Position numbers and translations under genes: made by a program | In this document: piece by piece, positions 53,088 through 63,037 of the stretch | How the letters are laid out: each line of letters begins with the position of its first letter | How positions within the stretch are numbered: position 1 is the first letter of the stretch | Notes under the pieces: generated by a model | The model's database searches: none | Told to the model about the DNA's origin: nothing | Seen by the model: only the letters and a program-made list of their open reading frames with translations | From: Alteromonas aquimaris | Lineage (GTDB): Bacteria > Pseudomonadota > Gammaproteobacteria > Enterobacterales > Alteromonadaceae | Direction: 5' to 3' | Assembly (NCBI RefSeq): GCF_026183695.1 | Contig: NZ_JAPFRD010000002.1 | Location: 258,725-322,724, forward strand | Length of the DNA stretch: 64,000 nt

Positions 53088-55001
53088 ATGCCGACCATAT
53101 CAGATGTATTTGAAAAAAATGGATTACTCGCCGATGCCATTAATGGGTTTGTTCCCCGTGATGCGCAAACAGATATGGCGAAGGCTGTATATGAAGCAAT
53201 CAAGAAAAAGCAGTCGTTGATTGTTGAAGCTGGAACGGGCACAGGCAAAACCTTTGCCTATTTAGCTCCGGTATTCTTAGGTAATAGTAAAGCGATCATT
53301 TCTACGGGTACCAAGAACCTGCAAGAACAACTATTCCATCGTGATTTGCCGTTGGTTAAAAAAGCGCTTTCCAGTAATCGAAAAACGGCACTGTTAAAAG
53401 GTCGGTCAAATTACCTTTGCAGACATAGATTAGGACAGCATGGCGGCAATTCTACGCTGGTAGAAAAAGACGTACTCCATCAATTAACAGCTGTTCGCGC
53501 ATGGGCAAACACCACCAAGTCAGGCGATATTGGTGAGCTTAAAACCTTACCAGAGGACGCTAAAGTCATTCCTTTGATAACCTCTACGGTGGACAACTGC
53601 CTGGGTAGAGATTGCCCCGATTACGAGGACTGTTATCTGGTAAAGGCGCGACGCAACGCATTGGATGCAGATGTGGTGGTAGTCAATCATCATCTGTTTT
53701 TCGCCGATCTGGCGCTTAAGGATACAGGGTTTGGAGAACTGATTCCTGATGCAGATGCGATTATCTTTGATGAAGCTCATCAGATCCCAGAAATCGCCAG
53801 TGATTATTTCGGTGAGTCCTTATCCACGCGGCAAATCCAGGACATGGCGAAAGATTTGACCTTACTCTATCGCACCGTGTTAAAAGATGCAGAACAATTA
53901 GATAAAGCGGCAGAAAAATGTCGGCTGATTGCGGCGGATCTGCGGTTACTGTTTCCAGCTACCCCACAACGGGGAAACTGGGCCGAGGCTTTACAAAGGG
54001 ACGATGTTCAATTACAGGTTGATAAGCTCGCCGCTGCGCTTGAAGTATTGCATGACGTGTGTAAGTTGCATATTGGACGGGATAAAGATCTTGATCATAT
54101 TTATGAACGGGTGGTGCATTCGCGGGAGAAGCTGGATGCCCTGCGTGACTATGAACAAACAGGCGTGAGCTTGTGGTATGAAACTACCAACCGTCATCTT
54201 ATTATGCATCTCACGCCACTATCGATTGCGGCGAAGTTCCGGCGATTTGTTTCTGAGCCGCCCCGGGGGTGGATTTTTACTTCTGCAACATTGATGGTAG
54301 ATGAGGGCTTTACCCATTTTCAGAAAAGAATGGGTTTAGAAGAGGCCAACACTTTAGGCTTAGACAGCCCATTTGATTATCAACAACAAGCTCTCCTGTG
54401 TGTGCCTCGCTATTTACCTGAACCCAATAGTTTAGCGTTGCAGGACAAATTGTTTGAAGTGGCAAAACGCTTGATTGAAGCCAGCAAAGGGCGTTGTTTT
54501 TTGCTGTTCACCAGTCATGCTATGTTAAAGAAAATGGCTGCACGTTTAGAAGAAGCGATAGACAACCCTTTATTGGTACAAGGAACCACCACTAAGCAAG
54601 CCTTATTGCGAGATTATCTCGCCGATCAACGTGCGGTATTGTTAGGCACCGGCGCGTTTTGGGAAGGGGTGGATGTACGCGGAAGTGATCTTGTATGTGT
54701 CATGATAGATAAACTTCCCTTTGCTTCGCCAGATGATCCTTTACTTCAGGCGCGTATTGATGATGTAAGGAAGAAAGGCGGTAACCCTTTTGCTGCTATC
54801 CAAATTCCGCAAGCAGTGATTACGCTCAAACAGGGCGCGGGAAGATTAATTCGCGATCCGTCTGATAAAGGTGTGTTGGTGATTTGCGATAACCGGCTGG
54901 TCACAAAACCGTACGCAAAAACATTTGTTGCCAGTTTACCCAATATGCGCAGAACGCGAGATTTAGATACGGTTGATGCGTTTCTGACTGATATTGAATA
55001 A
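53088..55001 (+). CDS. yoaA: YoaA, DinG-family ATP-dependent DNA helicase
   Basis: 637 residues. Walker A is EAGTGTGKT (47-55) and the DEAH box is at 228-231. Four cysteines (111, 171, 176, 182) form the iron-sulfur cluster site of the XPD/DinG family, in NYLCRHRLG and DNCLGRDCPDYEDC. The C-terminal helicase motif GTGAFWEGVDVRGSDL and GAGRLIRDPSDKG are intact. In E. coli YoaA works with the chi clamp-loader subunit in replication fork repair. It is 19 bases upstream of tsaB, an arrangement seen in many gammaproteobacteria. Confidence 0.93.
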   Translation: MPTISDVFEKNGLLADAINGFVPRDAQTDMAKAVYEAIKKKQSLIVEAGTGTGKTFAYLAPVFLGNSKAIISTGTKNLQEQLFHRDLPLVKKALSSNRKTALLKGRSNYLCRHRLGQHGGNSTLVEKDVLHQLTAVRAWANTTKSGDIGELKTLPEDAKVIPLITSTVDNCLGRDCPDYEDCYLVKARRNALDADVVVVNHHLFFADLALKDTGFGELIPDADAIIFDEAHQIPEIASDYFGESLSTRQIQDMAKDLTLLYRTVLKDAEQLDKAAEKCRLIAADLRLLFPATPQRGNWAEALQRDDVQLQVDKLAAALEVLHDVCKLHIGRDKDLDHIYERVVHSREKLDALRDYEQTGVSLWYETTNRHLIMHLTPLSIAAKFRRFVSEPPRGWIFTSATLMVDEGFTHFQKRMGLEEANTLGLDSPFDYQQQALLCVPRYLPEPNSLALQDKLFEVAKRLIEASKGRCFLLFTSHAMLKKMAARLEEAIDNPLLVQGTTTKQALLRDYLADQRAVLLGTGAFWEGVDVRGSDLVCVMIDKLPFASPDDPLLQARIDDVRKKGGNPFAAIQIPQAVITLKQGAGRLIRDPSDKGVLVICDNRLVTKPYAKTFVASLPNMRRTRDLDTVDAFLTDIE

Positions 55002-55020
55002 ATGAAGTGTAAAACATAAC

Positions 55021-55704
55021 ATGAATATACTGGCTATTGATACGGCGACTGAGGCTTGTTCTGTCGCCTTGCACACAGAAAAAAACGTGATTGCTAGATT
55101 CGAATTATGCCCACAGCAACACAGCCAACGCCTGTTGCCAATGGTAGATGAAGTTCTAAAGGAAGCGGCAATCAGCTTACTCGATTTAGATGCACTAGCT
55201 TTTGGACGCGGTCCGGGCAGTTTTACGGGTGTTCGAATTGCGACGGGAATGGTACAAGGCCTAGCCTTTGGTGCTAATTTACCTGTGGCGGGTATCAGTA
55301 CGTTAGCGGCGATGGCCCAGCAAGGCTTTGAGCAAACCGACGCTGAAACATGTGCGTGTGCCATTGATGCCCGCATGGGTGAAGTGTACTTTGCCATATA
55401 CCAACGTAATGCAGAAGGCATGAATGAGTTAGTTAAGGAACAAGTATGTCCCCCAGCAGAGGCTGCGCATTTATTAAAAGGCCGCAAGTTCATCCCCGTT
55501 GGGACAGGCTGGCAAGCTTATGCTGAACTACAACAGACGCTGCCACCTGAATGTACTGTTGATATTTTGTATCCGTCTGCAGAATTTATGCTTTCACTTG
55601 CTGCCAGAGCAGTAAACGATCACAACACTGTGGCGGCCGACAAGGTGTCACCTGTGTATCTACGAGATAAAGTGACGTGGAAAAAGTTACCTGGTCGGGA
55701 ATGA
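55021..55704 (+). CDS. tsaB: TsaB, tRNA threonylcarbamoyladenosine biosynthesis protein
   Basis: 227 residues. MNILAIDTATEACSVAL and FGRGPGSFTGVRIATGMVQG are the diagnostic ASKHA-fold motifs of TsaB, and AIDARMGEVYFAIY is the third. TsaB partners TsaD and TsaE to make the t6A37 modification on ANN-decoding tRNAs. It lies directly after yoaA. Confidence 0.95.
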   Translation: MNILAIDTATEACSVALHTEKNVIARFELCPQQHSQRLLPMVDEVLKEAAISLLDLDALAFGRGPGSFTGVRIATGMVQGLAFGANLPVAGISTLAAMAQQGFEQTDAETCACAIDARMGEVYFAIYQRNAEGMNELVKEQVCPPAEAAHLLKGRKFIPVGTGWQAYAELQQTLPPECTVDILYPSAEFMLSLAARAVNDHNTVAADKVSPVYLRDKVTWKKLPGRE

Positions 55705-55895
55705 TAATTTTTCTTTGGCCTGCTATTTGCTGAAGTAAAAATTAAACTAGATAAGTCGTTAGTTTTAGTCAAAAAATTGACGGCGTGACGAGCGCGTCAC
55801 GGTTATAGTGACAAAGCTTTCGGCAAACAGGAATGGATTAGCACACGCAGATCCAACATTGGAATTTCACAGACGTAAGTAGTTAATTGAGTCGA

Positions 55896-56201
55896 ATGGA
55901 CATTGAATCCACTCTCATCATTTCTCGTCCGGACGCTGCACCAGATCGTGCGGCGATTCCGCCTGCGCGTCAGGTTCCTATTGAGCAAGAACCCCCACCA
56001 AAAGTTAACCACCGCAATGATCTGGTTCGCTATTCGGCTACAGACGATGTACTCGATGAAGCCAGCAAGTTTCAACGTCAATCCGGTTATGATCAGCCTG
56101 CAGGGAAAGGAAAACAGGCCGTTGAGTCGTATTTAAGTTTGGAAAGAGAATCACGTAGAGATGATATTCACAAAATGCTGGGTGTCGATATTTACGCGTA
56201 A
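55896..56201 (+). CDS. hypothetical protein
   Basis: 101 residues from the ATG at 55896 (MDIESTLIISRPDAAPDRAA); an in-frame TTG lies three codons earlier. The first 50 residues are Pro- and Ala-rich and probably disordered; the rest is a charged helix (VLDEASKFQRQSGY, QAVESYLSLERESRRDDIHK). No family named. The position between tsaB and an Slp-type lipoprotein gene suggests a conserved lineage-specific gene, but this is not verified. Confidence 0.5.
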   Translation: MDIESTLIISRPDAAPDRAAIPPARQVPIEQEPPPKVNHRNDLVRYSATDDVLDEASKFQRQSGYDQPAGKGKQAVESYLSLERESRRDDIHKMLGVDIYA

Positions 56202-56282
56202 TTGGTCATAAATTCAGGTTTTATTCAGCTTCATTTCCGATACTATAGCAAAGGAAGGTTTCGCATTTTAAAAGGTAACGCT

Positions 56283-56987
56283 ATGATCCGTCACGCTGTC
56301 GCGTTGATTGTTTTATTTATGTCTGGCTGTGCAATTGTGCCTGACCCTATCAAGGTGCCGGATGATGCCCAGCTAACTTCTTATTCCCGCTCTGTAACAG
56401 GAGGAGAAAAAGTAAAAGGAAGTATGGCTAGATGGGGTGGCGTAATTGTTAATGTGGAAAATAAGTCGCAGAAAACCTTTATAGAGGTGGCGCACTTTCC
56501 ACTAAATCACTATGGTAAACCCAATACAAATGAAAATACGGTTGGCCGGTTTAAAGCACGAATAAATGGCTTTGTAGACCCGATCATGTTTGAAGAGGGA
56601 AGAACGGTCACCTTTGTGGGGCGTCTGGATGATCCCATGTCCGGGATGGTGGGGGAACAGCCGTACATTTATCCTACCCTCGCTGTAGATGATTACTACA
56701 TCTGGCGTAAAGAAACCGAATACGATGTTTCTACCGTATATTTTAGCTACGGGTTGGGCTGGTATTCTCCTTTTTACTATACTTTTCATAGGCCGTATTG
56801 GGGACTCCACCGCTCCAGGGTGAGGGTGATTCATCGTAGTAACCCTAACCCGGTTGTGCGTTCTAAACCTGTCTTAAAGAGAAAGAGTTCAGCGCAAAAT
56901 CGGCCCCCGAAAGACGTGATGCGTTCCCGCCCCAGCGCTCGGGAAAATAAGCGCTTGATACTGAGAGATAGAAGAGAAGAACCTTAA
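56283..56987 (+). CDS. Slp-family outer membrane lipoprotein
   Basis: 234 residues from the ATG at 56283 (AAAGGTAACG upstream). Lipobox is LFMSGC, followed by AIVPDPIKVPDDAQLTSYSR. MARWGGVIVNVENKSQKTFI with VEVAHFPLN and GRFKARINGFVDPIMFEEGR match the Slp starvation lipoprotein family. The C-terminus is a longer than usual Arg/Pro-rich basic tail (SRVRVIHRSNPNPVVRSKPV). It is anchored in the outer membrane; the role in stress or stationary phase is by analogy. Confidence 0.82.
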   Translation: MIRHAVALIVLFMSGCAIVPDPIKVPDDAQLTSYSRSVTGGEKVKGSMARWGGVIVNVENKSQKTFIEVAHFPLNHYGKPNTNENTVGRFKARINGFVDPIMFEEGRTVTFVGRLDDPMSGMVGEQPYIYPTLAVDDYYIWRKETEYDVSTVYFSYGLGWYSPFYYTFHRPYWGLHRSRVRVIHRSNPNPVVRSKPVLKRKSSAQNRPPKDVMRSRPSARENKRLILRDRREEP

Positions 56988-57047
56988 AGGCAAACTCATG
57001 CTGAAGTGGCAAGAGGTTGCCGCTAAAATTGGCAAGGAGTGACCGCA

Positions 57048-57893
57048 TTGAGTATGTTTGAAACTGAATTTCATGCTGGCCGGATGGTGCTAGGCGGGCT
57101 TGATAACAGGGGACACGGCAAAACAATTGTAGGCTTGCACGGTTATCTTGACAATGCCGCAAGCCTGAGTGTTCTCTCTCCCTATTTACAAGATTATCGT
57201 TTTATTTCATTAGATTTAGCTGGCCACGGACGGTCTTCTCATCGTCCTCACGGTGCCCATTATAATCAAATAGATTATATCCAAGATTTGCATGCTTTGT
57301 TTGCACAAAACGATTTCGGGGAGATAATCCTGATGGGGCACTCGCTTGGGGGAATAGTGGCGACGATTTATGCCGCCCTCTTTCCTGAAAAGGTAAAAGG
57401 TGTATTGAGTCTTGACGCTTGCGGCCCGTTAACGAAGCCTGAACACACTACCACTGAACAGTTACGCGAATCAGTACTGAGTCGCTTTGAGAAAACACGG
57501 AATCGCCTACGGGTCGTGGATCTGGAAAAAGCAGTAACTGCGCGTTGTAAAATGTCAGATATCGCTCCTGAGCATGCCAGGTTAATTATTAAGCGCAATC
57601 TCACGCAAGATGCCAGTGGTCACTATTTTTGGGCAAGTGATCCAAAGCTCAGAACTAAGTCTTCATTGCGTTTGACTGAAAAACAGGCCGAAGATCTGAT
57701 GAAAAATATTCAGTGTCCGGTTTGGTTTGCTGCCGCCACCAAAAGCTTTAAAGATTTAAGTCAAATGTATGAAAGTCGGCGCAGTTGGTTTTCACAAAGT
57801 CAGTTAGTAGAGTACGAAGGGGGGCATCATATTCATATGGAACAGCCCGAAGCCCTTGCTAACGGGATGAAGCGGTTTATTGAACAATTGTGA
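57048..57893 (+). CDS. alpha/beta hydrolase
   Basis: 281 residues from a TTG at 57048, eight bases after AAGGAG; the ATG at 57054 and GTG at 57039 are alternatives. The fold signatures are VGLHGYLDNAASL (oxyanion region), the nucleophile elbow LMGHSLGGIV (Ser99), and the C-terminal His in EGGHHIHMEQPEAL. No signal peptide. Likely a soluble esterase or thioesterase; the neighbouring fadD suggests a link to acyl compounds (inference). Confidence 0.85.
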   Translation: MSMFETEFHAGRMVLGGLDNRGHGKTIVGLHGYLDNAASLSVLSPYLQDYRFISLDLAGHGRSSHRPHGAHYNQIDYIQDLHALFAQNDFGEIILMGHSLGGIVATIYAALFPEKVKGVLSLDACGPLTKPEHTTTEQLRESVLSRFEKTRNRLRVVDLEKAVTARCKMSDIAPEHARLIIKRNLTQDASGHYFWASDPKLRTKSSLRLTEKQAEDLMKNIQCPVWFAAATKSFKDLSQMYESRRSWFSQSQLVEYEGGHHIHMEQPEALANGMKRFIEQL

Positions 57894-58050
57894 TAACCAG
57901 CGTTTATCTTTGCGGTTTCATCCTATACTATACGCTAGAAATCAGACCAGTGGCCTTCGGTGTGTGGAATCATCAGCTAAATCCTACACTTGAATATCTA
58001 ATATAATTTGGCCCCGCACGCATAGAATAAGAAAAACGAAAGGAGGTTTC

Positions 58051-59703
58051 GTGGAGAAAACCTGGCTTAAGTATTACGACCCTAGAGTATCAGCTGAGAT
58101 TGATCCTGACCGATACAGTTCTATTGTTGATATTTTTGAGCAGTCAATTCAAAAATATGGTGATAAAACGGCATACATCAACATGGGCCATTCCATCACC
58201 TTCAACGAGCTGGACACTTTGTCGGCCAACTTTGCCGCGTATCTGCAAAGTAGTGGGCTAAAGCGTGGTGATGCGGTAGCGGTAATGATGCCCAACCTTC
58301 TTCAATATCCCATCGTAATGTTTGGCATATTGCGCGCCGGCTTGATAGTCGTAAACGTTAATCCGCTGTATACCGCAAGAGAATTAAAACACCAGCTTAA
58401 GGACGCTAGTGTCAAGGCGATAGTAATCGTAGAAAACTTTGCCAGTACTCTCGAGCAGGTTATTAAAGATACTGATGTGCAACAGGTCTTATTAACGTCA
58501 CTCGGTGATATGTTGCCCATACCAAAGCGTTGGATTGTTAACGCAGTGGTGAAGCACGTGAAAAAGATGGTGCCCTCATTTTCTCTGCCACAAGCGAAAT
58601 CGTTCACGTCTGCCTTAAAAGAAGGCGCAAACAAAACCTACACTAAGCCAGAAATTACCAGTGAAGATTTGGCGTTCCTGCAATATACCGGTGGCACCAC
58701 GGGCGTGTCGAAAGGTGCCATGCTCACCCATCGCAATATGATCGCGAATCTTGAGCAAGTGTCCGGCATACTTGAGACGGCCATTGAGCCTGGCAAAGAC
58801 CTGGTGGTCACAGCGCTTCCGCTTTACCACATATTTGCATTGCTCGCGAATTGCCTGTTGTTCTTAAAGTGTGGCTGCCCCAATTTGCTCATTACCAACC
58901 CGCGTGACATGCCAGGGTTTGTAAAGGAGCTCGAAAAATATCCATTTGCTATTCTTCCCGGGGTGAATACGCTTTTTAATGGTTTACTGAATACACCAGG
59001 TTTCAGTGAGCTAGACTTTTCGAAATTTAAATTTGGATTGGGTGGGGGAATGGCTGTTCAGCGTCCCGTTGCCGAGAAATGGCAAAAAGTGACAGGCACA
59101 GTATTACTGGAAGGTTACGGATTGACGGAATGTTCCCCTGTGGTAACGGTTAATCCTCCGCAGATAGAAGCGTATAAAGGATCTATTGGGTTACCGGTAC
59201 CCTCAACTGATATCAAGTTAGTGGATGAGGACGGCAACGAAGTGCCCGTAGGTGAGCCCGGTGAAATGTGGGTGAAAGGGCCTCAGGTCATGCGAGGCTA
59301 TCTCAACCGACAAGCTGCTACCGATGAGATACTTAAGGACGGTTGGTTAGCCACTGGTGATATTGCCAAAGTAGATGAACAAGGCTATTTCTATATCGTA
59401 GATCGCAAAAAAGACATGATTCTGGTATCAGGCTTTAATGTTTTCCCCAATGAAATTGAAGAAGTAGCGGCAATGCATGAAGGAGTCATCGAAGCTGCTG
59501 CTGTGGGGGAGCCCCATGAAGCCAGCGGTGAAATTGTTAAGCTGTTTGTGGTGAAAAAAGATCCTGAGCTTACCGCTCAAGACATTATAGCCCACTGTAA
59601 ATCGCACTTAACCGGGTACAAAGTTCCTAAGAAAGTGGTGTTTAAAGACGAGCTTCCCAAAACCAACGTAGGTAAAATACTACGAAGAGAGCTACGCGAC
59701 TAA
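58051..59703 (+). CDS. fadD: long-chain fatty acid-CoA ligase FadD
   Basis: 550 residues, GTG start with an excellent ribosome-binding site (AAAGGAGG). The AMP-binding motif [14 protein letters not shown] is at 212-225, GYGLTECSP follows, and the C-terminal hinge is [20 protein letters not shown] with VDRKKDMI. It activates fatty acids to acyl-CoA at the inner membrane, linking uptake to beta-oxidation. A partial FadR-like site (57942-57951) lies upstream and a strong terminator follows. Confidence 0.92.
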   Translation: MEKTWLKYYDPRVSAEIDPDRYSSIVDIFEQSIQKYGDKTAYINMGHSITFNELDTLSANFAAYLQSSGLKRGDAVAVMMPNLLQYPIVMFGILRAGLIVVNVNPLYTARELKHQLKDASVKAIVIVENFASTLEQVIKDTDVQQVLLTSLGDMLPIPKRWIVNAVVKHVKKMVPSFSLPQAKSFTSALKEGANKTYTKPEITSEDLAFLQYTGGTTGVSKGAMLTHRNMIANLEQVSGILETAIEPGKDLVVTALPLYHIFALLANCLLFLKCGCPNLLITNPRDMPGFVKELEKYPFAILPGVNTLFNGLLNTPGFSELDFSKFKFGLGGGMAVQRPVAEKWQKVTGTVLLEGYGLTECSPVVTVNPPQIEAYKGSIGLPVPSTDIKLVDEDGNEVPVGEPGEMWVKGPQVMRGYLNRQAATDEILKDGWLATGDIAKVDEQGYFYIVDRKKDMILVSGFNVFPNEIEEVAAMHEGVIEAAAVGEPHEASGEIVKLFVVKKDPELTAQDIIAHCKSHLTGYKVPKKVVFKDELPKTNVGKILRRELRD

Positions 59704-59710
59704 GTCAGTA

Positions 59711-59745
59711 AGCGATGCGGCACAGGCCGCATCGCTATTTTCTTT
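59711..59745 (+). terminator. terminator of fadD
   Basis: AGCGATGCGG (59711-59720) and CCGCATCGCT (59727-59736) form a perfect 10-bp stem with a six-base loop, followed by ATTTTCTTTT. Confidence 0.9.
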
Positions 59746-59843
59746 TGTTGTATTTAACTATTCGTTAAGGTATTAAACCCATATCTTTAAGCTTTTGTGA
59801 AATCTATCGGGTTTCATATAACTCTGTGTTCTCATAATTACCT

Positions 59844-61034
59844 ATGCGCTATCAATTAATAAGTGATAATCATTCATTGGCCGAAGTATGCAATCAAGCT
59901 TCTCGCCACCGCAGTATTGCACTCGATACTGAATTTGTCAGAACACGAACGTTAACGCCTCAACTTGGTTTGATTCAGCTATATGACGGCGACCAGTTAG
60001 TGTTAATCGATCCGTTATCGATCAGCGATTTCACACCTTTTATCGACCTGTTAACTAATCCACGCATTACAAAAGTACTGCATTCCTGCTCGGAAGATAT
60101 TGAAGCATTTTTGACCTTTTTCGGCCAGGCGCCCTCACCAGTTTTTGATACTCAATTTGCTGCTAATATATTGGGGTTAGGGGCGACCGTTGGATATGCA
60201 AGAATCATTGATGAGTTGTTAGATATTCAACTGGACAAAGGAGAAGCACGAACCGACTGGCTTGCTCGACCTCTTAGCGACAATCAACTTCATTACGCGG
60301 CGAACGATGTGCTCTATCTGTTACCTGCTTATGAAAAGCTTGCCGCTAAGATAGATGAAATACAAAAGCGTGATTGGGTCGTTGCCGAAATTTCTCATTT
60401 AGTTAGCAAAAAAGCCGCGCAAATTCCGCCACAATGGGCTTACTTGCAAGTTAAAAATAATTGGAAGCTAAATCAAAAACAGATATATGTGTTGAAAAAG
60501 CTTGCTGCTTGGCGGCTTGAACGCGCGCGCAAAAAAGATATGGCGTTAAATTTTGTTCTCAAGGAATCTGCGCTGATCGATTTGGCGCAGATTCAACCCG
60601 GCGAAAAGGCCGAGTTAGCTAAGATCTATGGTGTCTCACCCCAGGCGGTACGTAAACAAGGCGATATTTTACTTACTTTGATAAGGGACGCAGTTAACGA
60701 ATTTGAACAGCTTGAAGATCACGAAAAACCGTCTCGGGTTTTACGTTTAATCGATGTCCATGCTTACAAAAAGTATGCGTCTGAGCTTAAAGCCATCGCC
60801 CAATCTGTAGCGGATGACGCTAATGTAGCAGTGGAAGTGGTGGCGTCAAAAAAACAATTAAATCAAGTCCTCAAGTGGTGGTGGTTCGATGCAGATGAAG
60901 CGTCTGCGCAGGGACTGGCGCCAGATTTACTCAGTGGCTGGCGTGGCAAACTTTTTTCGCGCAAAATAATTGAATTATTAGGTGAGATTCCTGAAAATAA
61001 GCGTCATCTGCTGGATGAATCTATACTGATTTAA
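59844..61034 (+). CDS. rnd: ribonuclease D
   Basis: 396 residues. The DEDDy exonuclease residues are visible: IALDTEFVRT (Asp and Glu), LHSCSEDIEAF and YAANDVLYLLPAYE (Tyr and Asp). An HRDC domain follows (LAAWRLERARKKDMALNFVL with KESALIDLAQ, about 215-290). RNase D trims the 3' ends of tRNA precursors and other small RNAs. First of the rnd-ycgL-transglycosylase-FAH-ycgN run, all closely spaced. Confidence 0.95.
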   Translation: MRYQLISDNHSLAEVCNQASRHRSIALDTEFVRTRTLTPQLGLIQLYDGDQLVLIDPLSISDFTPFIDLLTNPRITKVLHSCSEDIEAFLTFFGQAPSPVFDTQFAANILGLGATVGYARIIDELLDIQLDKGEARTDWLARPLSDNQLHYAANDVLYLLPAYEKLAAKIDEIQKRDWVVAEISHLVSKKAAQIPPQWAYLQVKNNWKLNQKQIYVLKKLAAWRLERARKKDMALNFVLKESALIDLAQIQPGEKAELAKIYGVSPQAVRKQGDILLTLIRDAVNEFEQLEDHEKPSRVLRLIDVHAYKKYASELKAIAQSVADDANVAVEVVASKKQLNQVLKWWWFDADEASAQGLAPDLLSGWRGKLFSRKIIELLGEIPENKRHLLDESILI

Positions 61035-61067
61035 TGTCTTCATTAATCCCTTCTGCGAGTAAATTCC

Positions 61068-61358
61068 ATGTTATGTGCGGTGTATAAGACGCGACGAAAA
61101 GAGGGAATGTATTTATATCTTCCCAACAAAGACAAATTTGATGATGTGCCCGAAGTGTTGATGAACACCTTCGGTAAGCCCCAGTTTGTGATGCTGTTGG
61201 CGGTAAAGAAACATGAAAAAGTTGCAGGCATAGAAAGTGAAACACTGCAAAAAGCATTATCGGAGGAAGGCTATTATTTGCAAATGCCTGCACAGATGGA
61301 GGATTGGTTGGCTGACCACAGAATGAATCTGGGACTGTCTAAAAAAGCGGAAGAGTGA
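61068..61358 (+). CDS. ycgL: YcgL domain protein
   Basis: 96 residues. MLCAVYKTRRKEGMYLYLPN, then FDDVPEVLMNTFGKPQFVML and YYLQMPAQMEDWLADHRMN match the YcgL (UPF0745) family closely along its whole length. Function not established. Seven bases before the transglycosylase gene. Confidence 0.93.
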   Translation: MLCAVYKTRRKEGMYLYLPNKDKFDDVPEVLMNTFGKPQFVMLLAVKKHEKVAGIESETLQKALSEEGYYLQMPAQMEDWLADHRMNLGLSKKAEE

Positions 61359-61364
61359 AGTGCC

Positions 61365-62357
61365 ATGAAAAAATTAATGTTTAAATATTGCTATGTGCTC
61401 TTCAGCTGTTTTTTCGCGTTTTCCAGTGTGGCGAATACCAAGTCAGAGGAAGGTTTTAAAGACTATTTACAGCAGCTGGCTGCTGAAGCCATCGCAGACG
61501 GTTTCGACACACAACTAATCGAAAACGCGATGCAGAACATTCAGTATCGGCCCACAGTAATTAAGGCGGATAAAAACCAACCTGAACGTACCCTCACCCT
61601 TGACAGTTATCTGGCAAGCCGAGTCCCTGACTGGAAAGTCAAGCAAGCGGTGTCACTCTTAGATACGCATCGTTCGTTGCTGCACGAAATAGGTACAAGG
61701 TATGGCGTTCAACCGCGTTTTATTGTTGCGTTGTGGGGAAATGAGTCTAATTTTGGAAAAATTCAGGGTAATCACGATGTATTATCCGCGTTGGCATCGT
61801 TAGCCTACGAAGGAAGGCGGGAAGCGCTGTTTAAAAAACAGTTTTTCGCAGCATTGACGATTCTGCATGAAGGCCACACTTCGCTGGATGCCTTTAAAGG
61901 ATCCTGGGCTGGCGCGATGGGGCAAAGTCAGTTTATGCCCACTTCATTTCTCACTTATGCGGTTGATTACGATGGCGATGGACGCAAGGATATTTGGAAT
62001 AATTACGCTGACGTATTCGCTTCCATCGCTAATTATCTCGCGTCTGAGGGCTGGGTAGAGACGTATACTTGGGGGCGACAGGTAAAACTCACTGACCATT
62101 CGGCTAGTCAATTCGCTGGATTGGATAAAGATAACTTCGTCGAACTTACTACATGGCAAAGCAGGGGAGTACGTCGGTTCGATGGACAAAGCTTGCCGCA
62201 TGTACCTATTAAAGCGTCTTTAATTATGCCTGATGGTGAAAATGGACGGATTTATCTGGTCTACAATAATTTTCATACACTAATGCGCTGGAATCGGTCG
62301 ACCTATTTTGGCGTTTCAGTGGGTTATTTGTCTGATCGCATCAAAAGAGGATACTAA
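61365..62357 (+). CDS. lytic murein transglycosylase (MltB family)
   Basis: 330 residues with a signal peptide (ending FSSVA). Catalytic Glu127 lies in ALWGNESNFGKIQGN. SWAGAMGQSQFMPTSFLTYA and DGDGRKDIWNNYADVFASIA with NYLASEGW are typical of the MltB/SLT-3 family. It cleaves the peptidoglycan glycan chain to give anhydro-muropeptides. No lipobox is present, so it is soluble periplasmic. Three bases separate it from the FAH gene. Confidence 0.9.
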   Translation: MKKLMFKYCYVLFSCFFAFSSVANTKSEEGFKDYLQQLAAEAIADGFDTQLIENAMQNIQYRPTVIKADKNQPERTLTLDSYLASRVPDWKVKQAVSLLDTHRSLLHEIGTRYGVQPRFIVALWGNESNFGKIQGNHDVLSALASLAYEGRREALFKKQFFAALTILHEGHTSLDAFKGSWAGAMGQSQFMPTSFLTYAVDYDGDGRKDIWNNYADVFASIANYLASEGWVETYTWGRQVKLTDHSASQFAGLDKDNFVELTTWQSRGVRRFDGQSLPHVPIKASLIMPDGENGRIYLVYNNFHTLMRWNRSTYFGVSVGYLSDRIKRGY

Positions 62358-62359
62358 TA

Positions 62360-63037
62360 ATGTATCAACATAGTGATAATGCCGGTGGTGTGATCGACCT
62401 TCCCGTCAACAAAGTGGTGTGTGTCGGAAAAAATTATCAGGATCACGTGATTGAAATGGAAAAGCATTTCAAATCAACGGTGGGCGATACACCTCTTATT
62501 TTTATGAAACCACGTAATTCGATATGCTCGCTGAGCCATCCAGTGAAGATTCCATCTGATAAAGGCGAGTGTCATAACGAAGTAGAAGTAGCATTGCTGT
62601 TGCAACATCGATTATGTAACTGTGATGACCTGAAGGAAGCAGAGCAAGCTATCTGGGGAATCGGCATCGCGCTGGATCTCACGCTTCGCGATATTCAATT
62701 GGAACTAAAAAAAGCAGGTCAACCTTGGGAAAGAGCTAAAGCGTTCGATGCCAGTTGCCCGGTTTCAGCTTTCGTTCCTAAATCTCAATTTCAGCATCTT
62801 GATGATATTACATTTAGTTTGCAAGTGAATGGGTCAATTCGCCAACAGGGTAGCACTAAACACATGTTAGTAGGCATGGTCGATTTGGTTATGCAAATGT
62901 CGCAAGCCTTCACCCTTGACGCCGGGGATATCATTCTCACTGGCACGCCGAGTGGGGTAGGGCCGCTCGCTAAAGGTGATGAGCTTCAGCTTAGGTTGGG
63001 CTCACATTTAGATGTACACACCAAAGTGATTGCATAA
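62360..63037 (+). CDS. fumarylacetoacetate hydrolase family protein
   Basis: 225 residues. VVCVGKNYQDHVIEM, PLIFMKPRNSI, HNEVEVALLL (acidic metal ligands) and DIILTGTPSGVGPLAKGDEL are the conserved FAH-fold motifs. Members act as acylpyruvate hydrolases, oxaloacetate tautomerases or decarboxylases; the exact substrate is not predictable. Its stop overlaps the ATG of ycgN (TAATG). Confidence 0.9.
   Translation: MYQHSDNAGGVIDLPVNKVVCVGKNYQDHVIEMEKHFKSTVGDTPLIFMKPRNSICSLSHPVKIPSDKGECHNEVEVALLLQHRLCNCDDLKEAEQAIWGIGIALDLTLRDIQLELKKAGQPWERAKAFDASCPVSAFVPKSQFQHLDDITFSLQVNGSIRQQGSTKHMLVGMVDLVMQMSQAFTLDAGDIILTGTPSGVGPLAKGDELQLRLGSHLDVHTKVIA

Noticed and set aside
55780..55802. GTGACG/CGTCAC hairpin after tsaB as a terminator
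   Set aside because: The stem is short and is not followed by a T-tract.
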